The notes below the pieces were generated by a model that saw nothing but the letters and a program-made list of their open reading frames with translations, was not told the DNA's origin and did no database searches. DNA of 64,000 nt, taken from Ferrovum sp. PN-J185. GTDB taxonomy: Bacteria; Pseudomonadota; Gammaproteobacteria; Burkholderiales; Ferrovaceae. A program made the position numbers and the translations under genes. Of the stretch, positions 9,433 to 17,834 are shown one piece after another. Position 1 is the first letter of the stretch. The number at the start of each line of letters is the position of its first letter. The stretch is from positions 744,001 to 808,000 of the forward strand of contig NZ_LQZA01000001.1 in assembly GCF_001581925.1 (NCBI RefSeq), in the 5' to 3' direction.

Positions 9433-10227
9433 TTAGTTATAACAATGCTCGAGAGCAGGAAATTGGGAAGATTTTACTTCATTAACATATAGTTTTACCG
9501 CCTCTTCAATCGAGCCTGTTTCTTTGATGAAGGCTTTTACAAAACGTGGTGGAATATAAGCACCAAGCCCCAGCATGTCATAAATAACTAAAACCTGTCC
9601 ACTACATTGTGGACTTGCGCCAATACCAATCGTGGGAATTGACACGTGTTCACATAATTGATTGGCTAAAGAGTATGGAACAGCTTCAATAAGTAAAAGT
9701 GACGCCCCCGCTTCTTCTAGTAACTTTGCAGAGTGAAGGATATATTGAGCTTCTTTCTCGGCGCGGCCTTGAACTTTAAAGCCACCAACTTGGTTTACAG
9801 ATTGTGGCGTGAGGCCAATATGGGCGCAAACAGGAATACCACGTTTTACTAAAAATTGAACGGTATCACACATTTCCATACCGCCTTCAATTTTTACCAT
9901 TTGTGCGCCTGCTTGTATCAATTTTACTGCATTTTTAAATGTCTCTTGTGGAGAAACTTGCGAGCTCCCAAATGGCATATCAGACAAAATAAAGGCATTT
10001 TTTGAGCCACGACAGACACATTGAGTATGATAAACAATATCATCAAGTGTAACAGGCACGGGTGAGTCGTGTCCTTGTACAACCATACCTAAGGAATCAC
10101 CAATTAAAATAGCATCTATACCTTGCTGTTCTAGGACTCGTGCAAAACTTGAATCATAGCAAGTTAACATGGCAATTTTTTCGCCTTTACTGGCCATGGA
10201 ATATAAATCAAGTATGGTCTTTCTCAT
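9433..10227 (-). CDS. panB: 3-methyl-2-oxobutanoate hydroxymethyltransferase (ketopantoate synthesis)
   Basis: Transfers a hydroxymethyl group from methylene-THF to 2-oxoisovalerate in the first step of pantothenate synthesis. The 264 residues show the family MLTCYDSSFA start, the GDSLGMVVQGHDSPVPVT segment, KIEGG and the GIGASPQCSGQVLV block. Usually panB sits with panC; here it lies between an exported molybdoenzyme subunit and the TolC-like gene, 8 bases and 1 base from them. No panC or panE is in the window. Confidence 0.95.
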   Translation of the reverse strand: MRKTILDLYSMASKGEKIAMLTCYDSSFARVLEQQGIDAILIGDSLGMVVQGHDSPVPVTLDDIVYHTQCVCRGSKNAFILSDMPFGSSQVSPQETFKNAVKLIQAGAQMVKIEGGMEMCDTVQFLVKRGIPVCAHIGLTPQSVNQVGGFKVQGRAEKEAQYILHSAKLLEEAGASLLLIEAVPYSLANQLCEHVSIPTIGIGASPQCSGQVLVIYDMLGLGAYIPPRFVKAFIKETGSIEEAVKLYVNEVKSSQFPALEHCYN

Positions 10228-10235
10228 GGGCTATA

Positions 10236-12362
10236 TCAGACCTTGATTACAGGAAGTTGATAAATACGTTGTTTTGTAAGCACATACAGAGCATTGCACA
10301 AGGCAGGAGCAATCGGTGGGGTACCAGGTTCACCTACTCCACCTGGATTATCTTGGGTGTCAATTAAAAATACCTCAACAGGTGGCACTTCATCCATTCT
10401 TGCAACTGGATAGTTATTGAAATTGATGACTTGAGGATGACCGTTTTGGAAAGTTACCTCACCATACAATGCTGCAGAAAGTCCAAAAATCATTGCCCCT
10501 TCAAGTTGTGCTTTAACATTGTCTGGATTTACAACAGTACCCACATCTGCAGCAATAACAACTTTATGTAATTTGGGTTTGTTGTCAACAAGCGATAATT
10601 CGACCATTTGTGCTACCACACTACCAAAAGACTCGACAATTGCAACGCCACGAGCATGACCTGTAGCAAGAGTGCTGCTCCAGTTTGATTTATCTTGTAA
10701 TAGCTTTAGTACAGCGTAATGTTTGGGAGTATGTTTTAAATGTTTAAGACGAAATTCAAGTGGGTCAGTTTTTGCTTGATAGGCAAGTTCATCTATAAAA
10801 CATTCACTGAAAAATGAATTTTGTGAATGACCTACCGAGCGCCAAAACCAGGTTCTGACACCTGAATGCAAATCTGCCCACTTTACATTGAAATTAGGAA
10901 TGAGGTATGGAATATCATGCAAGCCTTCAACAGAGGTTTGATCAACTCCCTCTTTAATTAATGCTTTTTCAAAGCCAGTTCCCTCGGCAATAGAATCGGT
11001 TGCAGTGATTGCTTTTATTTCTGAAATCATGCCATTGTTATCAATACTTCCTTGCAGCTGACATAAGGCTGTAGGACGATAATAGTATTGAGTTAAATCA
11101 TCAGTTCGATCATAGACCACTTTAACAGGGGTTAAAATTTGTTTTGAAAGCTGTACCGCTTCCATTACAAAATCAGGAGCAAAGCGTCGTCCAAATCCAC
11201 CACCTAAATATTGTGTATAGATATTTACTTTTTTAGTTGGTATACCAGTTAATTCACTAATCATTTGTTGATTAGGTCCCTGTGCTTGCGTCCCAACCCA
11301 TACTTCAACCTGATCATGCTGTACCCAGGCAGTGCAATTAAGTGGTTCCATTGGAGCATGGGCTAGAAAGGGAGCAAAATAGGTGGATTGAATAGTACTT
11401 GCATGAGTGGTGGCGGAAGCGCTGGACTTATTAACTGCTGTTTTGGCTAAAGCAGGTGTGGCTATCAGATGTTTCATTTTATCCAATAGATCGGCCGAAT
11501 TAAGTGCTGTATCAACAGGATTATCCCACTCAACTTCAACGCTCTTACGTGCTTGCATTGCAATCCACGTATTATCAGCAAGAACCGCAACACCCTCACA
11601 AGTTGGGGAGTTAACTTTTAGAACATAGTGTACGCCATTAATTTTTTTTGCTTTTTCAGCGTTAAAAGTCTTAACTTTGGCACCAGGATGAGGGCCTCTA
11701 ATGATGGCTGCTACTAACATACCCGGCAGTTGAATATCCATACCAAAGCGCGCTCTACCAGTAGACTTAGCTAAATTATCTACCCGTGGAATGGATTGGC
11801 CTATTAATTTAAATTGCTCTGGTTTTTTTAATATGACTTTGGTTGGCGCTGGTAAAAGACTGGCCTCATGAGCTAGACCACCAAAATTGGTACGATGTAA
11901 TCCTGAATGGACAATACCATTACTGATATGTACAGAATCAATAGACACTTTCCATTTGTTCGCTGCGGCTTGACGTAACATTTCACGTGCTGCAGCACCG
12001 GCTTGACGCAACGGCATCCACATCGCCCTAACCGATGTGGATCCTCCAGTAGCTTGTGTGTGAAACCATGGATGTGCATAAATCGGATCAGCGGGTGCAA
12101 ATTCGACTCTAATATTTGTCCAATCAGCATCCATTTCTTCTGCTAACAGCATAGGTAAAGACGTGTTAACCCCTTGCCCCATTTCGGACTTATCAATCAA
12201 AATCGTAACCAGTCCATTAGGCTCGATTTTTACCCAAGGATTAGGTGTGAAAATATCGGTTTTAGTATCTGCAAAAGTGCTACGGTTTAAACCAACTGCA
12301 AACCCACCGGTTGCTAGAGCGATGACTTTAAAAAAATCTCGTCGTGTAATAGAGACCGTCAT
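10236..12362 (-). CDS. Tat-exported xanthine dehydrogenase-family molybdopterin subunit (IorB-like)
   Basis: 708-residue large subunit related to isoquinoline 1-oxidoreductase beta and aldehyde dehydrogenases of the xanthine oxidase family. The N-terminus has a Tat signal, TRRDFFKV then a hydrophobic stretch, so it should fold with Mo cofactor and act in the periplasm. Molybdopterin-binding segments GQGVNTSLPMLLAEEMDADW, GTQAQGPNQQM and LGGGFGRRF are visible, and the GVGEPGTPP near the C-terminus should carry the catalytic Glu. Its usual small [2Fe-2S] partner is not encoded nearby. Downstream of cytochrome b561 and YceI, so it may pass electrons to a membrane haem (inference). Substrate unknown. 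Confidence 0.88.
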   Translation of the reverse strand: MTVSITRRDFFKVIALATGGFAVGLNRSTFADTKTDIFTPNPWVKIEPNGLVTILIDKSEMGQGVNTSLPMLLAEEMDADWTNIRVEFAPADPIYAHPWFHTQATGGSTSVRAMWMPLRQAGAAAREMLRQAAANKWKVSIDSVHISNGIVHSGLHRTNFGGLAHEASLLPAPTKVILKKPEQFKLIGQSIPRVDNLAKSTGRARFGMDIQLPGMLVAAIIRGPHPGAKVKTFNAEKAKKINGVHYVLKVNSPTCEGVAVLADNTWIAMQARKSVEVEWDNPVDTALNSADLLDKMKHLIATPALAKTAVNKSSASATTHASTIQSTYFAPFLAHAPMEPLNCTAWVQHDQVEVWVGTQAQGPNQQMISELTGIPTKKVNIYTQYLGGGFGRRFAPDFVMEAVQLSKQILTPVKVVYDRTDDLTQYYYRPTALCQLQGSIDNNGMISEIKAITATDSIAEGTGFEKALIKEGVDQTSVEGLHDIPYLIPNFNVKWADLHSGVRTWFWRSVGHSQNSFFSECFIDELAYQAKTDPLEFRLKHLKHTPKHYAVLKLLQDKSNWSSTLATGHARGVAIVESFGSVVAQMVELSLVDNKPKLHKVVIAADVGTVVNPDNVKAQLEGAMIFGLSAALYGEVTFQNGHPQVINFNNYPVARMDEVPPVEVFLIDTQDNPGGVGEPGTPPIAPALCNALYVLTKQRIYQLPVIKV

Positions 12363-12383
12363 AATTTCACACCTTAATAATTG

Positions 12384-13259
12384 TTATTTGTTAGCTGATA
12401 AACGTTTAATTAAACTGGATGTGTCCCATCTTCCACCACCTAATTGTTGCACATCAGCGTAAAACTGGTCTATCAATGCAGTTAGAGGCAGTGTTGCACC
12501 ATTTTTTCGAGCTTCGTCTAAAACCAAGTTTAAGTCTTTACGCATCCAATCAACCGCAAAACCAAAATCAAATTTATCTTGCAACATGGTTTTACCACGG
12601 TTTTCCATTTGCCAAGATTGCGCTGCACCTTTAGAAATAACATCAAGAACTAAGTTACCATCAAGTCCTGCTTGTTGAGAAAAATGTAATGCTTCAGATA
12701 ATCCCTGAACAATACCGGCGATACAAATTTGGTTAACCATTTTGGTTAATTGTCCCATCCCGTTTGTTCCCATCAAGGTGACTGCTTTAGCAAAGCATTG
12801 CATTACTGGTTGAGCTCTATTAAATTCAGCTTGCTCACCACCACACATTACTGTGAGCTGGCCTTTTTCTGCACCAACTTGTCCACCTGATACAGGCGCA
12901 TCAATAAAGGCAGACTGTTGCTTTTTGCATACTATACTAATTTCACGAGCGATTTCCGCCGAAGCTGTTGTATGGTCAATTAAAACTGATCCTGGCTGGA
13001 GCCCAGCAAGAATGCCCTCTTCCCCATAAACAACGCTTCTAATATCCTGATCGTTACCAACACACATCATGACAAATTCTGACTGACGTGCAGCGTCTTT
13101 AGGGGTATGTGCAATTTTTCCTTGAGGATATTGTGTAAGCCAGTTTTCTGCACGTTTAGCGGAGCGGTTGTATACAGTTACTTCATGACCCTGCTGTAAT
13201 AAATGGCCAGCCATGGGATAACCCATCACACCGAGTCCAATAAATGAAACCTTACTCAT
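12384..13259 (-). CDS. NAD(P)-dependent beta-hydroxyacid dehydrogenase (3-hydroxyisobutyrate/tartronate semialdehyde reductase family)
   Basis: 291-residue cytoplasmic enzyme. Rossmann motif GLGVMG at residues 7-12, the family signature FIDAPVSGGQVGAEKG near 113-128, and the catalytic Lys in GQLTKMVNQ near 170. The C-terminal helical domain looks most like the GarR/GlxR branch, but the substrate cannot be fixed. In a tight operon between YceI and the molybdopterin subunit. Because panB follows, reduction of a 2- or 3-oxo acid such as ketopantoate is an open possibility, not a prediction. Confidence 0.88.
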   Translation of the reverse strand: MSKVSFIGLGVMGYPMAGHLLQQGHEVTVYNRSAKRAENWLTQYPQGKIAHTPKDAARQSEFVMMCVGNDQDIRSVVYGEEGILAGLQPGSVLIDHTTASAEIAREISIVCKKQQSAFIDAPVSGGQVGAEKGQLTVMCGGEQAEFNRAQPVMQCFAKAVTLMGTNGMGQLTKMVNQICIAGIVQGLSEALHFSQQAGLDGNLVLDVISKGAAQSWQMENRGKTMLQDKFDFGFAVDWMRKDLNLVLDEARKNGATLPLTALIDQFYADVQQLGGGRWDTSSLIKRLSANK

Positions 13260-13275
13260 AACAATAATTACCTTA

Positions 13276-13830
13276 TTAGTTAGTAAAAACCATGTGAAAC
13301 TGAACGGTTACTGCATCTGCCACAGTATCGGGATCAGCCCATACTCCTTGTCCAATTTGAAATAGACCACGTGATAAAACAAATTGTCCTTCTGCAACAT
13401 ACTGTGCTCCCTGACGGGTTAACACAAGTGGTATTTTAATGGTTTTTTTAATGTTTTTGATAGATAAAACACCTTCTACTTGATAATGTTGCTGGTCAAT
13501 TTTAACAATATTAGAAGAAGTGAATTCCGCATTAGGGAATGCTGCTACATTAAACCAATTTTTCCCCTTTGCTTCATCTTCAGTTTCTTCTGAAGCAAAA
13601 TCTACACTAGCTAAGGCGACAACAAGACGAGCGTGACTTAATTTGGGATTACTATCATCGAAATGAATATCACCGTTAAATGATTTGAATTCTCCCTGAA
13701 CAGGTGCTCCTTCCTCTTTAACTGTAAATTGTAATTTACTTTGTTTGGGGATAATTCCTGCAAAGGAATAAGTTGAATAAACACTTAAGATTGTACCAAT
13801 AATAACTAAATATAGTCTGTATTTTTTCAT
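13276..13830 (-). CDS. yceI: YceI-family periplasmic lipid-binding protein
   Basis: 184-residue lipocalin-like beta-barrel protein with a cleavable signal peptide (about 1-24, ending SFA/GI). YceI proteins bind polyisoprenoid or other amphiphilic lipids. Typical features are the KLQFTVKEEG beginning, a GDIHFDD strand and the FTSSNIVK segment. It follows cytochrome b561 by 14 bases, a recurrent pairing that suggests a lipid-quinone or redox link across the inner membrane. Confidence 0.92.
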   Translation of the reverse strand: MKKYRLYLVIIGTILSVYSTYSFAGIIPKQSKLQFTVKEEGAPVQGEFKSFNGDIHFDDSNPKLSHARLVVALASVDFASEETEDEAKGKNWFNVAAFPNAEFTSSNIVKIDQQHYQVEGVLSIKNIKKTIKIPLVLTRQGAQYVAEGQFVLSRGLFQIGQGVWADPDTVADAVTVQFHMVFTN

Positions 13831-13844
13831 GATTCTGTTTATCC

Positions 13845-14369
13845 TTAAAATTTCATTCTAGATAAAATATTCACGCGATCTTGTATTTGATGTTTGAGCG
13901 CACCTAAGACGTGTAAAGCCACTAAAGATACTAATATCCAATTAAGGGTTTCATGAAGTTCCTTAAGTATGTTTGATAGTTCTTTATTTTTTGTTACTAA
14001 ATCTGGTAAGTGAATAAGATTCAAATACACTACAGACACACCTGCTGCTGAGCTGTGTAACCATCCTGTTAAAGGAATCAATAGAAGTAATAGATAAATA
14101 AGTCCATGTACGATATGTGACAACTTTTTTTCCCAAGCTTTAAATTGATTAGGTAATTCTGGTGGTTGGTGAGTAACACGCCAAATTAATCGAATAATAA
14201 ATAACCCTAGCACACTTATACCAATCCATTTATGGTAAGCGTAGAGTTTAAGTTTTAATGGTGACAATTCTAGGTCTGACATATAAAGACCAAGTGGAAA
14301 GGCACATAATATCAAGAGTGCAATAAGCCAATGTAAGCTGATGGCTGTTTTGGTATATTTTTGGATCAT
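13845..14369 (-). CDS. Cytochrome b561 (prokaryotic, di-haem)
   Basis: 174-residue integral membrane protein with four helices (about 10-30, 48-67, 88-106, 140-160) and histidines at the expected helix positions (H13 in SLHW, H46 in YHKW, later H in ALHVLGALKH) for two b haems. It probably moves electrons between ubiquinol and a periplasmic partner. First gene of the eight-gene operon; ATAAGGA serves as SD, and a palindromic operator lies 22 bases upstream of the ATG. Confidence 0.93.
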   Translation of the reverse strand: MIQKYTKTAISLHWLIALLILCAFPLGLYMSDLELSPLKLKLYAYHKWIGISVLGLFIIRLIWRVTHQPPELPNQFKAWEKKLSHIVHGLIYLLLLLIPLTGWLHSSAAGVSVVYLNLIHLPDLVTKNKELSNILKELHETLNWILVSLVALHVLGALKHQIQDRVNILSRMKF

Positions 14370-14390
14370 AGTAAATCCTTATGTTGGTTA

Positions 14391-14410
14391 TTAGTACGTG
14401 TACGAACTAA
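14391..14410. promoter_or_regulatory. Palindromic operator overlapping a promoter
   Basis: Twenty-base dyad TTAGT-n-CGT-nn-ACG-n-ACTAA, 16 of 20 positions symmetric. On the minus strand a plausible promoter, TTGGTA (-35), 18 bases, TACTAA (-10), overlaps it, placing transcription just ahead of cytochrome b561. Size and symmetry suit a dimeric TetR- or MarR-type repressor. No such regulator gene is in the window. Confidence 0.6.
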
Positions 14411-14420
14411 ATTGTACCAA

Positions 14421-15185
14421 TTATCCTAATTTAAATAAAGTCCGGAAGTTTGTGGATGTTTGATGGGCTACTTCTTCTGTACTTATACCCTTTAATAAGG
14501 CAATTTCTTCGGCAACTTTAACAACATAAGCGGGTTGATTGGTTTGCCCACGATAGGGAGTGGGTGCTAAATAAGGTGAGTCCGTTTCAATCAGTAAACG
14601 ATCAAGAGGAAGAGCTTTTACTGTCTCTTTAAGTTCTTTTGCGTTTTTAAATGTCACTATTCCAGAAATGGATATATAAAAGTTTTCATCAATGGCAGCA
14701 TGAGCCACATCTAGTGATTCAGTAAAACAATGCATAACACCGCCAACATCGCGCGCTTTTTCTTCCTTCATTATCCTTAGGGTGTCAGATGCAGCTTGTC
14801 TTGTGTGGATGATTAACGGTTTATTGGATTGGCGTGCAGCATTGATATGAACTCTAAAGCGGTCACGTTGCCACTCTAAATCTCCTTGAAGACGAAAATA
14901 ATCAAGGCCTGTTTCACCCATACCAATCACTTTGGGATGTTTGGCAAGCTCGGTAAGACGTTCCACAGTAGGTTCTTCTATATCCTCGTAATCCGGATGA
15001 ACGCCAACTGTGGCATACCAATTATCATTTAACTCAGCCACCGCTAATACATCGTTTACAGTTTCTAAATTAACAGAAATACATAAAGCACAATTAACTT
15101 GCGCCGCTAACATAGCTGACTGTATTTGATGAATATTGTTATACAGCTCCGAAAAGTTTAAATGACAATGTGAGTCAATATACAT
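14421..15185 (-). CDS. tatD: TatD-family metal-dependent hydrolase (YcfH-like DNase)
   Basis: TIM-barrel metallohydrolase with the amino-terminal DSHCHLNF metal motif, GMGETGLDYF, a LIIHTR segment, GVMHCFTE and LIETDSPYLAP, all signatures of TatD/YcfH nucleases that trim DNA ends. I prefer the ATG at 15185 (254 aa) over the in-frame TTG at 15194, since family members start close to the DSHCH motif. Last gene of the fab-tmk-holB group, 17 bases after holB. Confidence 0.93.
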   Translation of the reverse strand: MYIDSHCHLNFSELYNNIHQIQSAMLAAQVNCALCISVNLETVNDVLAVAELNDNWYATVGVHPDYEDIEEPTVERLTELAKHPKVIGMGETGLDYFRLQGDLEWQRDRFRVHINAARQSNKPLIIHTRQAASDTLRIMKEEKARDVGGVMHCFTESLDVAHAAIDENFYISISGIVTFKNAKELKETVKALPLDRLLIETDSPYLAPTPYRGQTNQPAYVVKVAEEIALLKGISTEEVAHQTSTNFRTLFKLG

Positions 15186-15202
15186 AGTTAACAATAAAAG
15201 AA

Positions 15203-16201
15203 TTAATAAAGATAACGATTAATCGGTAACCAAGGTATCAGTAGATCCTCAATAAACAACTTAGCTACCAAGGGATGGAACTGATATTTTTTAGCGTTTT
15301 TTAATTGATGTTCCCAATGTAACAAATCAAATAAAATTAAATTATCTAAGGGTTTACTTTTAAACTCTGCATCCTTATGAAACCATTTTTTTTGCGTAAA
15401 ATGCTGTGCTAGTAAATCAATACACCACTTATGAGTCCAATCGAGCCAATACTCAATAGGGATTTTTTGAGCAAGTTCAGATAATTCTAGTAATTCTACC
15501 TGCGTTTTATTTAATAAAGTTAGATACGGTTTTCGTAATTCCTCTGTACCCTGATCAATAGCCCTTGTTAATGATAAAGGTGTGCCATATACAGACAAAA
15601 GATAATCTGCTTCATGTTGTGGAATATGTAAGTAATCATATGCATCTTGAGCATTTGGCTGATTTAATTGCAGCTTTTGACAACGACTTAAAATGGTTGG
15701 AAGAATTTTTTTTATATCATTGGCCACTAATATAAATAACATATTGTTTGGAGGCTCTTCTAAGGCTTTTAAGAGTGCATTAGCAGCGTTAATATTTAAA
15801 GCGTCCGCTTGTTCAATAAATATGATTTTATAACCTTGGCGTTGCGCTCCTATAGTTAAAAAAGAACTCAGTTCTCGGACTGCATCAATAGTAATGTAAT
15901 GAGTTTTTTTTTCTTTATTTTTTTCTTCGAGTGTTTTTTCTTCACTTTCTTCAGTACTGCTTTTATCTACGCTCAGTGTGATTAAGTCAGGATGCTGTTT
16001 TTGAGCCAACCAATGACATGATTGGCAAGAACCGCAAGGTAGATTATCTGATAGCGGTGCGTCACATAAAAGTAATTGAATAAGCGTATGAGCAAAATTA
16101 ACCTTACCAATACCTTGAGGACCATAAATGAGTAAAGATTGGGGGAAATTATCTTTTTTACTCATTAACTGGGTAAAGTGATGGCTATGCCATGGTAGCA
16201 T
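15203..16201 (-). CDS. holB: DNA polymerase III subunit delta'
   Basis: Clamp-loader subunit of the replicase, 332 residues. AAA+ fold with a P-loop-like GPQGIGKV (27-34), a zinc module with C46, C56, C59 and C62, and the family NALLKALEEPP and ILSRCQKL segments (sensor 1/SRC). An acidic-lysine insert (TEESEEKTLEEKNKEKK) near residues 82-98 is unusual, low in complexity and probably a surface loop. Its ATG shares one base with the tmk stop. A pilZ gene often found between holB and tatD is absent. Confidence 0.95.
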   Translation of the reverse strand: MLPWHSHHFTQLMSKKDNFPQSLLIYGPQGIGKVNFAHTLIQLLLCDAPLSDNLPCGSCQSCHWLAQKQHPDLITLSVDKSSTEESEEKTLEEKNKEKKTHYITIDAVRELSSFLTIGAQRQGYKIIFIEQADALNINAANALLKALEEPPNNMLFILVANDIKKILPTILSRCQKLQLNQPNAQDAYDYLHIPQHEADYLLSVYGTPLSLTRAIDQGTEELRKPYLTLLNKTQVELLELSELAQKIPIEYWLDWTHKWCIDLLAQHFTQKKWFHKDAEFKSKPLDNLILFDLLHWEHQLKNAKKYQFHPLVAKLFIEDLLIPWLPINRYLY

Positions 16202-16818
16202 TATACTAGTCGCTCATTGAGTATATTGATAACAGTTGATTTTAAATCGCTTAAATTTGCAGCAGAATCAATTATTACAATTCTATCTGGATTTTGTTGT
16301 GCTCTTTCTAAGTAAGCGTCTCGTACGCGGTCAAAAAAAAGCCGTTGTTCCTGTTCAAATCTATCTGGTTGGGGCGTTGACTGAGCCACTCGTTGTTGCG
16401 CTAAGGCAGGATCAATATCAAATAATAAGGTTAAATCAGGTGATCTTACTTCAACCCAAGCGGCTAATGTTCTAAGTGTTTCCCTCGCGACCCCTCTTCC
16501 GCCACCTTGATAAGCAAAACTAGCGTCAGTAAAGCGATCACTTAGTACCCATTTACCTTGATTTAAAGCGGGTTCAATGACAGTTTTAATGTGCTCATTA
16601 CGTGCTGCAAACATGAGTAACGTTTCACTCATGATATCCATTTTTTCATGCAGTACCATCTCTCTGAGTTTTTCTCCAAAAGGTGTTCCTCCTGGCTCAC
16701 GTGTACAGACTACTTCTATGCCTTGATTTGTGATCCATTGAGAAATCTCTTTGATATGTGTACTTTTGCCAGCACCATCAATCCCTTCGAGAGTAATAAA
16801 ACGTGATTTTTTTCTCAT
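16201..16818 (-). CDS. tmk: Thymidylate kinase
   Basis: Phosphorylates dTMP to dTDP. The 205-residue protein has the P-loop GIDGAGKST (12-20), the CTREPGGTPFGE motif with the DR pair further on in LSDRFTDASFAYQGGGRG, and a LID region with Arg residues. It overlaps holB by one base and follows mltG by 9 bases, the usual order in proteobacteria. Confidence 0.97.
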   Translation of the reverse strand: MRKKSRFITLEGIDGAGKSTHIKEISQWITNQGIEVVCTREPGGTPFGEKLREMVLHEKMDIMSETLLMFAARNEHIKTVIEPALNQGKWVLSDRFTDASFAYQGGGRGVARETLRTLAAWVEVRSPDLTLLFDIDPALAQQRVAQSTPQPDRFEQEQRLFFDRVRDAYLERAQQNPDRIVIIDSAANLSDLKSTVINILNERLV

Positions 16819-16827
16819 ATTAACTAA

Positions 16828-17817
16828 TTAGTGAGATTTATGAATTTGATACTGTATGACGGCTTGATTATGTTCTGCAAGAGTTTTAGAAAAATAATGC
16901 GTGCCATCACCTTTGCTGACAAAATATAGATCTGTATTACTTTCTGGATGTAATACTGCATTTATCGCAGTTAGACTAGGATAAGCGATAGGAGTGGGTG
17001 GTAAGCCATTACGTGTATACGTATTATAAGGATTATCAACCGTCAGATCATGATGATGTAGTCTACCTGAATAATGGCTTCCTAAACCAAAAATTACCGT
17101 TGGGTCGGTCTGTAATCTCATGCCAATTTTTAATCTATTTAGGAATACGGCAGCAATTTTAGGCTGTTCTGCTATACTTGCCGTCTCCTTTTCCACAAGA
17201 GAGGCTAGTATAAGAGCTTGATAAGGAGAAGTAAGGGCTGTATTTGTGGATCTTGTTAACCATAACTTATTAAGATGAGCGTCCATATTATTTTTTGCTC
17301 GTTTGAGTATTTTTAAATCGCTATCTCCTCGATTAAAAAAGTATGTGTCAGGATAAAACACCCCCTCTAGCGAGTTCTCCTCTAGATTCAACTGTTTTTT
17401 TATTTCAGGTAGCGTTAGATGATCTAGTTGATGAGACAAATTCGGATTATGATCTAGTTCTAAGTTTAATTGATTGAAATTCATTCCATCAATAATCTTA
17501 ACCTCATAATCAATTGCATCTCCACGTGAAATTTTAGTCAGTAATTGAAATGCAGAAATTCCTTCTTTAAACTCATAGCTTCCAGCTTTTATACGCGTTT
17601 GAAATCCGAGTAATTTACCTATAAAAACAAAAGTATAGGGTTCCCAAATGATTTTTTTCTTGGTTAAGTCTTTAGCTATCCCTTTTAAACTCTGGCCAGA
17701 TTTGAGTTCATAGATTGCATTATCAGAAGAAATAGACAGTGGAAATTGATAGAAGAGACCAAGCCAAATAAATAAAGGAAGAGTCAATAAAACGATCAAA
17801 CGTAGTAGTCTAGTCAT
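16828..17817 (-). CDS. mltG: Endolytic murein transglycosylase MltG (YceG)
   Basis: Membrane-anchored enzyme that cleaves nascent glycan strands and helps set their length. A single N-terminal TM (about 4-24) precedes a LysM-like region and the YceG catalytic domain, with the catalytic Glu in LVEKETAS and the conserved VFLNRLKIGMRLQTDPT block. 329 residues is normal. The start codon lies within a perfect 14-base inverted repeat (17785-17830), and no clear SD is seen, so expression may depend on RNA structure or on fabF translation. Confidence 0.96.
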   Translation of the reverse strand: MTRLLRLIVLLTLPLFIWLGLFYQFPLSISSDNAIYELKSGQSLKGIAKDLTKKKIIWEPYTFVFIGKLLGFQTRIKAGSYEFKEGISAFQLLTKISRGDAIDYEVKIIDGMNFNQLNLELDHNPNLSHQLDHLTLPEIKKQLNLEENSLEGVFYPDTYFFNRGDSDLKILKRAKNNMDAHLNKLWLTRSTNTALTSPYQALILASLVEKETASIAEQPKIAAVFLNRLKIGMRLQTDPTVIFGLGSHYSGRLHHHDLTVDNPYNTYTRNGLPPTPIAYPSLTAINAVLHPESNTDLYFVSKGDGTHYFSKTLAEHNQAVIQYQIHKSH

Positions 17818-17830
17818 GATCGTTTTATTG
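17785..17830 (-). other. Perfect 14-bp inverted repeat across the mltG start
   Basis: Arms CAATAAAACGATCA (17785-17798) and TGATCGTTTTATTG (17817-17830), with an 18-base loop. On the transcript, the 5' arm covers the position where the mltG SD should be and touches the ATG; the 3' arm is inside codons 7-12. Predicted to be a translation-limiting hairpin or weak intra-operon attenuator between fabF and mltG. Confidence 0.65.
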
Positions 17831-17834
17831 TAAA

